Origin: Micromonospora sp. WMMD1102
Lineage (GTDB): Bacteria; Actinomycetota; Actinomycetes; Mycobacteriales; Micromonosporaceae
DNA: 64,000 bases
NCBI RefSeq assembly: GCF_029626265.1
Contig: NZ_JARUBN010000001.1
Coordinates: 5,583,001 to 5,647,000, forward strand
Direction: 5' to 3'
Position numbers and translations under genes: made by a program. Numbering within the stretch: position 1 is the first letter of the stretch; the number at the start of each line of letters is the position of its first letter. Under the pieces are notes generated by a model. The model made no database searches, was not told the DNA's origin, and was given only the letters and a program-made list of their open reading frames with translations. This document shows, piece after piece, positions 27,687-35,160 of the stretch.

Positions 27687-28526
27687 TCAGCCGACCGTCG
27701 CGGACTCCTCGGCCTCGACCTGCCGGTTCCAGTCGGCCTTGGCCGAGCGCCAGCTCTCGTCGTCGTCGCCGCGCCGCCAGTAGCCGGAGACGGAGAGCCG
27801 TTCCTTCGGCACCCGCAGCTCGGCGCGGAGCATCCGGCGCAGCTCGCGGACGAAGTACGCCTCGCCGTGCACGAAGGCGTGCATCCCGCCCGGCGGGAAG
27901 GTGGCCGCGCGTACCGCCTCGACCAGGGCCTCGCCGACGACCCGGCCGGCCCGGTGCACCCAGACGATCTCGGCGTCCGCCTTGGTCTCCAGGTGCTGCT
28001 CCTCGGCCGGGCCGGCGACCTCGACGAAGACCCGGGCGGGTACGCCGTGCGGCAGCCGCTCCAGCGCCGCGCCGATCGCCGGCAGGGCGCTCTCGTCGCC
28101 GACCAGCAGGTGCCAGTCGGCCAGCGGGTCCGGCGCGTACGCCCCGCCGGGGCCCCGGAACATCACCCGGTCGCCGGGGCGGGCGCCGGCCGCCCACGGG
28201 CCGGCCAGCCCCTCGTCTCCGTGGTAGACGAAGTCCAGGGTCAGCTCCCGGGCGGCCGCGTCCCAGGCCCGCACCGTGTACGTGCGCAGCCGGGGCCAGT
28301 GCTCGCGGGGCAGCTCGCGCCTGACCAGGTCGAGGTCGAGCGGGAAGGGATAGTCGACGCCGGCCGGCGGGAAGATCAACTTTACGTAGTGGTCGGCGTA
28401 GGTGTCCGCCGCGAACCCGGCCAGCCCGTCCCCGCCGAGCACCACCCGGATCATGTGCGGCGTGAGCCACGACCTGCGCAGTACGGTGGCATACCGGACT
28501 CCGGTACCGTTCGAACTTTCCGCCAT
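27687..28526 (-). CDS. Siderophore-interacting protein (ViuB/FAD-binding reductase)
   Basis: 279 residues. FAD-binding beta-barrel motif RTYTVRAWD (RxYT) near residue 90 and the C-terminal NAD(P)-binding half of the SIP family (LLVGDESALPAIGAALERL, AYFVRELRRMLRAEL, SGYWRRGDDDESWR). It reduces Fe(III)-siderophore in the cytosol to release iron. An iron box runs into its start codon and there is no ribosome site, so a leaderless mRNA is likely. The nearest candidate -10, TAGCCT, lies within the box. Confidence 0.93.
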   Translation of the reverse strand: MAESSNGTGVRYATVLRRSWLTPHMIRVVLGGDGLAGFAADTYADHYVKLIFPPAGVDYPFPLDLDLVRRELPREHWPRLRTYTVRAWDAAARELTLDFVYHGDEGLAGPWAAGARPGDRVMFRGPGGAYAPDPLADWHLLVGDESALPAIGAALERLPHGVPARVFVEVAGPAEEQHLETKADAEIVWVHRAGRVVGEALVEAVRAATFPPGGMHAFVHGEAYFVRELRRMLRAELRVPKERLSVSGYWRRGDDDESWRSAKADWNRQVEAEESATVG

Positions 28527-28544
28527 TAGATTAGGCTAGCCTAA
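28526..28544 (-). promoter_or_regulatory. IdeR/DmdR-type iron box
   Basis: TTAGATTAGGCTAGCCTAA (19 bases, plus strand) matches the actinomycete iron box consensus TTAGGTTAGGCTAACCTAA closely; the inner TTAGGCTAGCCTAA is a perfect 14-base palindrome. It reaches the first base of the SIP start codon, so the iron-loaded repressor would block the promoter and start directly. Confidence 0.88.
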
Positions 28545-28680
28545 GTTGTCGGATCCCGCAGGCCGGGGTCGGTCGATCCGCCCGCCCGGGACGTAGGCTT
28601 GCGGCACGGATCACCCCCTGACCGGCCGGTCGCCGACCCTCGGCCCGCCCGTGGGGGACGGCCATGTCTGGGGAGAGGTT

Positions 28681-28905
28681 ATGGGCCAGGGCGTACACGT
28701 GCAGGAGCTGCCGGGCATCGGCAAGCGCTACGACATCGACCTCGGGCACGGCGGCACCCGCGTCTCGGTGGTGGTACGCCGGGACGGCACCCGCGACCTC
28801 TACGTCTTCACCTCCCGCTCGGACGAGCCCACCGCCGTGGTCGAACTCTCCGAGGAGCAGTCCCGCAAGGTCGGCGCCGTACTCGGCGGCACCTTCTTCG
28901 CCTGA
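28681..28905 (+). CDS. Small cation:proton antiporter regulatory subunit
   Basis: 74 residues from the ATG behind GGAGAGG (MGQGVHVQELPGIGKRYDI). The sequence matches the N-terminal half of KhtT/TrkA-C-linked regulatory subunits (VQELPGIGKRYDIDLGHG, VVRRDGTRDLYVF, AVVELSEEQSRKVGAVLGG). It lies 50 bases before the antiporter gene and probably gates it. Earlier in-frame ATG at 28651 lacks a good ribosome site. Confidence 0.85.
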   Translation: MGQGVHVQELPGIGKRYDIDLGHGGTRVSVVVRRDGTRDLYVFTSRSDEPTAVVELSEEQSRKVGAVLGGTFFA

Positions 28906-28955
28906 CGCCACCCCCGGCTCCCCGCCGGACGCGACGCCACCCGATTGGAGACCCC

Positions 28956-30443
28956 ATGCACGCCGACCTGATCGGGTTCGGCGCCATCGTCCTGGTCGCC
29001 GGCCTGCTGGCCCGGGCCGGCCGCCGGATCGGCCTGCCCAGCGTGCCGTTCTTCATGCTGACCGGGATCCTGCTCGGCCCGGCCACCCCCGGCCCGGTAC
29101 TCGTCGCCCATCCCGAGGACCTGGCCCTGCTCGCCGCCATCGGCCTGGTACTGCTGCTGTTCAACCTCGGCGTCGAGTTCCCGGTACGCCAGGTCTTCGG
29201 CAGCGGGAGGCGGCTCTTCATCGCCGCCGGCTGCGCGATCGGGCTGAACGTCGGGGCCGGCCTGGTCTTCGGCTTCACCCTCGGCTGGGGCACCTCCGAG
29301 GCGTTCGTGATCGGCGGGGCGCTCGGCATCTCCTCCTCGGCGATCGCCACCAAGCTGCTCATCGAGCTGCGCCGGCTGGCCAACGCCGAGACCCCGATCA
29401 TCCTCGGCATCATCGTGATCGAGGACCTCTTCCTCGCCCTCTACCTGGCGCTGCTCTCGCCGATCCTGGCCGGCGCCTCCACCCCGGCCGACATCGCGCT
29501 GCACATCGGGATGAGCTTCGGCTACCTGCTGCTGCTGGTCGCGGTGGCGAAGTGGGGCGCCCGGGCGATCGGTGCGCTGATCGGCAGCCACGAGGACGAA
29601 CTACTGGCCATCGGGATGGTCGGGCTGGTGGTGCTGGTCGCCGGGCTCTCGGCCGAGGTGGGCGTCTCGGACGCGATCGGGGCGCTGATGATCGGCCTCG
29701 TCGTCGCCCGGACTGCCCTGCGGGAACGGGTCGAGCGACTGGTCCTGCCGCTGCGGGACGTCTTCGCCGCCGTCTTCTTCGTCGGCTTCGGGTTGAGCAT
29801 CGACGTCGGGGCGTTCGGCTCGGTGGCCGTACCGGTGGCGATCGCGGTCGGGGTCACCATCCTGATGAACGTCAGCTCCGGCCTGATCACCGGCGGGCTC
29901 TTCGGGTTCAACCAGCGCGGTGCGGCAAACGTCGGGCTGACCATGCTGGGCCGGGGCGAGTTCTCGCTGATCCTGGCCACCCTGGCGCTGGGCGCCGGGC
30001 TGGACGGCCGGATCGGCCCGTTCGTCGCGCTCTACGTACTGGTCCTGGCGGTGCTCAGCCCGATGTTCGCCGCGCAGTCCCGCTACCTGGCCCGGATCAT
30101 CCCGGACCAGCTGCTCCGGTCCCGCTTCCGGTACGTCCGCGAGGAGACCATGAGCACCGCCTGCACGCACCTCGACCGGATCCAGATCACCGAGACCGAC
30201 GCAGATGTCTGCCAGGAGTGCGCGGAGGCCGGTGAGGAGTGGGTGCACCTGCGGATGTGCCTGACCTGCGGCACGGTCGGCTGCTGCGACGACTCGCCGG
30301 GCCGGCACGCGACCGCGCACTTCTCCGAGACCGGGCACCCGCTGATCCGCTCGCTCGAGCCGCGCGAGGACTGGCAGTACTGCTACGTCGACGGCGCGCT
30401 GGTGCGCGAGCCGATCGGCCCGAGGGAGCCGGTGGAGTCCTGA
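28956..30443 (+). CDS. Kef-type cation:proton antiporter fused to a UBP zinc finger
   Basis: 495 residues from ATG behind TTGGAG. Residues ~1-385 form a CPA2 antiporter with about 12 helices (PFFMLTGILLGP, GISSSAIATKLLIELR, DAIGALMIGLVVART, MLGRGEFSLILATLALG). About residues 400-495 are a UBP-type zinc finger: CTHLDRI, CQEC, MCLTCGTVGCC, HATAHFSETGHPL. The CPA2 part exchanges K+ or Na+ for H+ at the membrane; the finger would lie in the cytosol. In eukaryotes this finger binds ubiquitin C-termini, a ligand not expected here, so it may sense something else or be regulatory. Confidence 0.92.
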   Translation: MHADLIGFGAIVLVAGLLARAGRRIGLPSVPFFMLTGILLGPATPGPVLVAHPEDLALLAAIGLVLLLFNLGVEFPVRQVFGSGRRLFIAAGCAIGLNVGAGLVFGFTLGWGTSEAFVIGGALGISSSAIATKLLIELRRLANAETPIILGIIVIEDLFLALYLALLSPILAGASTPADIALHIGMSFGYLLLLVAVAKWGARAIGALIGSHEDELLAIGMVGLVVLVAGLSAEVGVSDAIGALMIGLVVARTALRERVERLVLPLRDVFAAVFFVGFGLSIDVGAFGSVAVPVAIAVGVTILMNVSSGLITGGLFGFNQRGAANVGLTMLGRGEFSLILATLALGAGLDGRIGPFVALYVLVLAVLSPMFAAQSRYLARIIPDQLLRSRFRYVREETMSTACTHLDRIQITETDADVCQECAEAGEEWVHLRMCLTCGTVGCCDDSPGRHATAHFSETGHPLIRSLEPREDWQYCYVDGALVREPIGPREPVES

Positions 30444-30475
30444 CTCCATCGCCCGAGGAAGCCGGTGGAGTCCTG
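30418..30475 (+). repeat. 25-base direct repeat and hairpin at the antiporter 3' end
   Basis: GCCCGAGGGAGCCGGTGGAG (continuing TCCTG) at 30418-30442 recurs with one mismatch at 30451-30475. TGGAGTC-CT-GACTCCA at 30433-30448 overlaps the stop codon and could form a tight hairpin. The block lies between convergent antiporter and MFS genes, so it may serve as terminator. Confidence 0.5.
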
Positions 30476-30513
30476 GCAACCCCGGCCGGGTGACGGTTGC
30501 CGCGTCAGCACCG

Positions 30514-32121
30514 TCAGGGGTTGGCCTGGGCCGGCAGCAGGTGGCTCACCTGCGGTATCCCCTCGGCGTACTCCAGTGCCCGCAGCTCGGCGGCCTGGTC
30601 CGCCTTGGTCAGCCGGCCGCCGTGCTGGCGCAGGTGCTCGTCCCAGGAGGGCAGCTCGTAGACCTCCACGAACAGGTCCGCCGACTCGCCCTCCCGGAAC
30701 AGCCCCCAGCGTGACGCGCCGGTACGCTGCCGCGCCGCCCGGACCTCCTCCATCGCCGCGACGAACCCCTCCCGCCGCTCCCGGCGGACCGTGTAGGTCA
30801 GCACCACGATCACCGGCCCGACGCTCGGGTCCGGCTCGTGCACCAGGTCGAGGTCGGGCCAGTGCGTCGCCGGGTCCCGCTCCACGGCCCGCAGGTCCGG
30901 CAGCGGCCACATCCGCACGGTCAGCGCGCCGAGGATCATCAGCAGTGCGGCGACGAGGAACGCCAGGACCAGGCCGGCCGCGTCGGCACCGACACCCCAG
31001 ACGAGCGCGCCGACCGCCTGCCCGCCCGCGAACACCACCTGGTAGACGGCGAGGCCGCGGGCGCGTACCCAGCCGGGGAGGAAGAGCTGCATCTCGGCGT
31101 TCAGGTTGGCCAGTACCGTCACCCAGGCCAGACCGGCCGGGACCAGGGCGACCAGCACCACCGCCTCGACCGGGACCAGCGCCACCACAAGCATGGCCAC
31201 CCCGTAGGTCAGCCCGGCGGCCAGCAGGAAGAGGTTCGGCGGGAACCGGGACCGGACCCAGGGCAGCACCAGGCCGCCGACCACCGCCCCGGCACCGAGC
31301 GCGGCGAGCAGGACGCCGTACCCGCCCGCGCCGAGGCCGAGCCGCCGGTTGGCGATCAGCGGCAGCAGCGCCCAGAGCGCGCTACCGGGGACGAGAAAGA
31401 GCAGCGCCCGGAAGAGCAGCCGCTGCACGATCGGCGAGTGCCGGACGTACCGGCCGCCGGCCCGGAGCGCCGCGGTGAACCGTTCCGGCACCTCGACCGA
31501 GCGGGAGTTGCCGGGCTGCCAGCGGAGCAGGGTCAGCGCGAAGAAGAGGAAGGCCACGGTGTTCAGGGCGAAGACCAGTGGTACCCCGGTCCAGGCGATC
31601 AGCAGGCCGGCCACCGCCGGGCCGACCGACCGGGCCACGTTCACGCTTATCGAGCCGAGCCCGGAGGCGGACCGCAACAGGTCCCGCGGCACCAGGTCGG
31701 GGATGATCGCGGCCCAGGCCGGCAGGGTGAGCGCCTGCCCGACCCCGAAGGCGAAGGTGAGGGTGAGCAGCAGGGCCGGTGGCATCCGCCCGGTCGCGGT
31801 GAGCAGGGTGAGCGCCACCCCCACCCCGACGATGAAGAACTGCACGGCGATCAGCAGCCGCCGCCGGTCGAGCGTGTCGGCCAGGGCGCCGGCCGGGAGG
31901 GCGAGCAGCAGGATCGGCAGGGTACTCGCGGTCTGCACCAGGGAGACCAGGGTGGAGGCGTTCCGCTCGTCGATCAGCAGCCACTGCGCGCCGACGGTCT
32001 GCATCCAGGTGCCGATGTTGGCGACAAGCATCGCCACCCACAGGTTGCGGTAGGTCGCCACCCGCAGGGGCGCCCACGCCGAGGGTGGCGGCTCGGCGGA
32101 CGCCGGCCCGGCGCTGACCAT
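30514..32121 (-). CDS. MFS exporter with C-terminal monooxygenase-like (ABM) domain
   Basis: 535 residues from ATG (MVSAGPAS); a GTG at 32190 would overlap the preceding gene by 59 bases. About residues 20-400 form twelve helices of the EntS/MFS_3 class (LWVAMLVANIGTWMQTVGAQWLL is the family hallmark, residues ~25-47). Residues ~425-535 resemble the ABM ferredoxin-like domain (PVIVVLTYTVRRERREGF, SRWGLFREGESADLFVEVYE, WDEHLRQHGGRLTKAD). The combination recurs in actinobacteria. Likely exports a small molecule; no substrate visible. It follows an SDR gene closely. Confidence 0.87.
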   Translation of the reverse strand: MVSAGPASAEPPPSAWAPLRVATYRNLWVAMLVANIGTWMQTVGAQWLLIDERNASTLVSLVQTASTLPILLLALPAGALADTLDRRRLLIAVQFFIVGVGVALTLLTATGRMPPALLLTLTFAFGVGQALTLPAWAAIIPDLVPRDLLRSASGLGSISVNVARSVGPAVAGLLIAWTGVPLVFALNTVAFLFFALTLLRWQPGNSRSVEVPERFTAALRAGGRYVRHSPIVQRLLFRALLFLVPGSALWALLPLIANRRLGLGAGGYGVLLAALGAGAVVGGLVLPWVRSRFPPNLFLLAAGLTYGVAMLVVALVPVEAVVLVALVPAGLAWVTVLANLNAEMQLFLPGWVRARGLAVYQVVFAGGQAVGALVWGVGADAAGLVLAFLVAALLMILGALTVRMWPLPDLRAVERDPATHWPDLDLVHEPDPSVGPVIVVLTYTVRRERREGFVAAMEEVRAARQRTGASRWGLFREGESADLFVEVYELPSWDEHLRQHGGRLTKADQAAELRALEYAEGIPQVSHLLPAQANP

Positions 32122-32131
32122 CGCCGGCTGG

Positions 32132-32827
32132 TCACCAACGCCCGTCGGCGCGGAGCACCCGCTGCCCGGAGACGTAGAGGTCGTCGCCACCGAGCAGCAG
32201 CAGCCGGACGACCTCGGTGGCCACCTGTGCCGGCTCGGCGTAGACCGTGTCGAGGAACTCGGCGCCGACCCGTTCCTGGAGCCTGGTGGGCATCGGCCCG
32301 GGGTGGATCTCCATCACCTTGATGCTGTTCGTGCCCTGCGCCTCGGCCAGCGACTCGACCAGGCTGGTGCCGAAGCTCTTCGTCGCCCGGTAGAGCGGGA
32401 TGCCCGGCCGGGGCACGTCGGTGGCGAGCGCGCTGACGTAGACGATGTTGCCGTACCCCTGATCGCGCATCCGCAGCAGCGCCTCGTGCAGGAGGTAGGC
32501 CGTGCCGAGTACGTTCACCTCGACCGCCTGGCGGATCGTCTCCGGGGAGAGTTCCTCCAGCCGGCCGCCGGCCCAGATCGCCGCGCAGTGCGCCAGGCCG
32601 TCGATCGGACCGTACCGGTCGGCGACCTCCGCCAGCGCGTCCCGGACCTGGTCGCTGCGGGACATGTCGCAGACGATGCCGTCGCAGCCCAGCTCGTCGC
32701 GGGTCCGGGACACCTCCTCGGGCGCGTTGCCGAGGATCACGACCCGGTGGTCGGCGGCGAGGATCCGGGCGACCTCCAGCCCGAGCCCGCTGGTGCCGCC
32801 GTCCACCACGAACGTCCTGGAATCCAT
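32132..32827 (-). CDS. Short-chain dehydrogenase/reductase
   Basis: 231 residues. NAD(P)-binding GGTSGLGLEVA (TGxxxGxG variant), CDMSRSDQV, AHCAAIW in place of NNAG, catalytic Ser in VYVSALAT and YRATK (YxxxK). Full length for a classical SDR. Ribosome site GGAG precedes the ATG. Ten bases separate it from the MFS gene, so the pair is probably one operon; substrate unknown. Confidence 0.9.
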   Translation of the reverse strand: MDSRTFVVDGGTSGLGLEVARILAADHRVVILGNAPEEVSRTRDELGCDGIVCDMSRSDQVRDALAEVADRYGPIDGLAHCAAIWAGGRLEELSPETIRQAVEVNVLGTAYLLHEALLRMRDQGYGNIVYVSALATDVPRPGIPLYRATKSFGTSLVESLAEAQGTNSIKVMEIHPGPMPTRLQERVGAEFLDTVYAEPAQVATEVVRLLLLGGDDLYVSGQRVLRADGRW

Positions 32828-33401
32828 GATCCACTCCAGTTCTCACCTCGACGACGCGGTCCTACCAAGGAGGTTTCCACCTGGGGCCGGCGCGTGCGGC
32901 CATGATCGCCCAATCGGAGCCGGACCCGGCCACGATCGACCACGACCGGTCCGGCGAATCCGGACACCGGGGCCGGTCCGGGCACGGAATTCGGCTCGTT
33001 CGGGATTCACCATCCGACCGCGCTACCCAGGACCCGTCGGCCAGGTCTCCGAGCGGCGAAACCCTCACCTGGCGCCATTCTTCGACCGCCCGCCGATACG
33101 GCATTCCCCGTTCGGCCGACCCGTGTCGGACCAACGACCTGAAGCCTGCCACCTTCGGACAACTCCTGTCAGGTTGGCGTCAGGGCGCTTGAGCTGCCCA
33201 CAGTGGACTGATAAACCAGTGACCTGGTCGGAAATTCCCATCCGGCGACGACCGCCCTGACGAGCAGCAGCAACCGAATGCTTTCCCGGACACTTCCCCG
33301 GTGCGGGGAAATGCCAGATCCGCCATACCGTTTCCTTGCTGAACGCCCCGCCAGCAGCACGAATCCCGCCTCCGCCAGTTTCGCAACAGGAGCTTGATCT
33401 G
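32828..33401. other. 574-base intergenic region before the A-B-C operon
   Basis: Divergent spacer with no convincing gene. It is less GC-rich than its surroundings, particularly 33000-33250. A small TTCCCC-GGTGC-GGGGAA hairpin occurs at about 33293-33309. I see no clear sigma70 promoter; AGGAG at ~33389 serves gene A. Confidence 0.5.
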
Positions 33402-33794
33402 ATGGATCCCATCACCGTCGTGGTGACCGCTCTGGTGGCCGGTGCCGCGGCCGGGGTCTCCGGTGCCGCGTCGACGGCCGTCCAGGATGCCTACACCGGC
33501 CTGGTGGCCCTGGTGCGACGCCGGCTCGGCGGCGGCCACGGCGACGACGGTCCCGGCGCGGAGATCGTGGACGCCTACCGGGCGGATCCGGTCGGCCAGT
33601 ACGGCCGGCTGGTGGCCGAGTTGACCACGGCCGGCGCCGGTCACGACCGCGACCTGGCCGAGGCGGCGCTGCGGGTGCTCGCCCTGACCTTCCCGGCCAG
33701 CGGGGAGTCGGCCGCGCGTTACACCACGGACCTCCGCGGCGCCCAAGGTGTCTACCTGGGCGATCACGGCACCCAGACCAACACGTTCTCCTGA
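33402..33794 (+). CDS. Gene A: small helical protein ending in a RHIM-like amyloid motif
   Basis: 130 residues, ATG behind AGGAG. Residues 1-40 (MDPITVVVTALVAGAAAG..., then VQDAYTGLVALVRRRLG) form a Gly/Ala-rich hydrophobic helix with small residues spaced like a glycine zipper (G14, G18, G21), followed by an amphipathic helix. ~50-105 is helical and acidic. The last 20 residues hold LRGAQGVYLGDHGTQTNTF, closely matching the motif in the next gene (LRHAQGVLIGDHGRQRNVF). The V-x-x-G core with polar N/Q positions resembles RHIM and bacterial amyloid signalling (BASS) motifs. I infer an effector recruited by motif-templated assembly; effector activity is unproven. Confidence 0.75.
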   Translation: MDPITVVVTALVAGAAAGVSGAASTAVQDAYTGLVALVRRRLGGGHGDDGPGAEIVDAYRADPVGQYGRLVAELTTAGAGHDRDLAEAALRVLALTFPASGESAARYTTDLRGAQGVYLGDHGTQTNTFS

Positions 33795-33795
33795 C

Positions 33796-35160
33796 ATGGC
33801 AGCTCGACCCGAGGGCGCCGCCCGGCCCGAGCCGACCGGCACCCCACCCGCATCCGCCGGCACCCAACCCGCATCCGCCGATACGCAGCCCGCACCCGCC
33901 AGCAAGCAGCCCGAGCCCGTCGGCACGCACGCCGAGCCGGCAGGCACGCCGCCGGAGCCGGACAGGCCGCACCGGGGGGTCAGCCTGCCGGGGCAGCCGG
34001 GCCCGATCCTGCGGCACGCCCAGGGAGTGCTGATCGGCGACCACGGCCGGCAGCGCAACGTGTTCCGGGTGAACCTGCCCCGCAGCGTCCGGATAGCCCT
34101 GCTGAGCACCCTGGCGCTTGTCGTCCTCGTCGGTGCCGGTGTGCTCACCGTGACCTGGGTGCTCCCGCAGTTCGCGCCGACCTACAAGACCGAGTTCCTG
34201 ATCGACACGACCGCGGCCGGCACCGCCGAGGGCGTCGCCACCATCGCCGACTCGCTCAGGAAGGTGGTCGACAACTCCGGTGACAGCGACGCGCTGGCGC
34301 TGCGCCGCTTCGGTGGCGAGTGCGGCGCGCAGGACAACACCAGCCAACTAGTCGGCTTCGGCACCGGCAACCGGCAGGAGATCACCGACGCGGTCGGCAA
34401 CATCGGCCAGGGCGCCCAGGCGACGCTGCAACGCGGCATCGTCGAGGCCGTCGCCGACTTCTCCAAGCCCTTCGCCCGGCGGGCCAAGCAGGTCAACCGG
34501 ATCATCGTGGTGACCCGCAACGGCACCGACGCCTGTGACAGCGACACCGCGTTCGTCCAGCAGCAGATCAGCAGCCGGATCCGGGCCGCCGGCCTGGCCA
34601 TCGAGTTCCGGATGATCGGCTACCAGGTGCGTGACGACCAGCAGGAGCAGCTCACCCAACTCGCCACCGGCACCGGCGCCCCGGAGCCGATGTTCGTCGA
34701 CACCCCCGGGCAACTGGACGCGGCCCTGGACTGGTTCACCAACATCGAACCGGTGCTCCGCAACGCCAAGGAGATCGTCGACATCCTCAACCCCGCCGTC
34801 GAGCAGGTAAACAGCGCGGTGGCGGCGGTCGGCACCGGACGGCTCGACACGGCCGAGCGCACCCTGGACCGGGCCCGCGCCGCCATCGCGAGCACCGACA
34901 CCGAGTTCGAGGACCTCCAGGGTCGGGCCAAGAACGCGACGGCCCGGGACATCCACGCCCGGGCGTCCCGGCTTCGCGCCCAGCAGCAACGGGTGGTGAA
35001 ATCCGCCGACGACCTGGTCGGCACCGCCCGGTCCGGCACACCGCTGGGGCCGAAACACGCCGCCTTCGAGCGGGTCGCCACGGACTACAACAACGAGGTG
35101 AAGGCGATGAACGAGGCACTGGCCGCGCTCCGCGCCAAGGCACCGAGGAGTACCCGATGA
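33796..35160 (+). CDS. Gene B: membrane-anchored vWA-like protein with cytosolic RHIM-like motif
   Basis: 454 residues. Starts one base after gene A (TGACATG), so coupled. Residues 1-70 are Pro/Ala/Thr-rich; 72-90 carry LRHAQGVLIGDHGRQRNVF; 98-121 is a transmembrane helix; from ~133 a vWA-like Rossmann fold (FLIDTTAAG, DALALRRFGGECG, GIVEAVADFSKPFA, NRIIVVTRNGTDACD, EFRMIGYQV). The MIDAS DxSxS is degenerate (DTTAA). The C-terminal ~120 residues are helical/coiled (ERTLDRARAAIAS, ARASRLRAQQQRVV). Cytosolic motif and external vWA suggest a transmembrane sensor. The vWA part is paralogous to gene C. Confidence 0.75.
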   Translation: MAARPEGAARPEPTGTPPASAGTQPASADTQPAPASKQPEPVGTHAEPAGTPPEPDRPHRGVSLPGQPGPILRHAQGVLIGDHGRQRNVFRVNLPRSVRIALLSTLALVVLVGAGVLTVTWVLPQFAPTYKTEFLIDTTAAGTAEGVATIADSLRKVVDNSGDSDALALRRFGGECGAQDNTSQLVGFGTGNRQEITDAVGNIGQGAQATLQRGIVEAVADFSKPFARRAKQVNRIIVVTRNGTDACDSDTAFVQQQISSRIRAAGLAIEFRMIGYQVRDDQQEQLTQLATGTGAPEPMFVDTPGQLDAALDWFTNIEPVLRNAKEIVDILNPAVEQVNSAVAAVGTGRLDTAERTLDRARAAIASTDTEFEDLQGRAKNATARDIHARASRLRAQQQRVVKSADDLVGTARSGTPLGPKHAAFERVATDYNNEVKAMNEALAALRAKAPRSTR

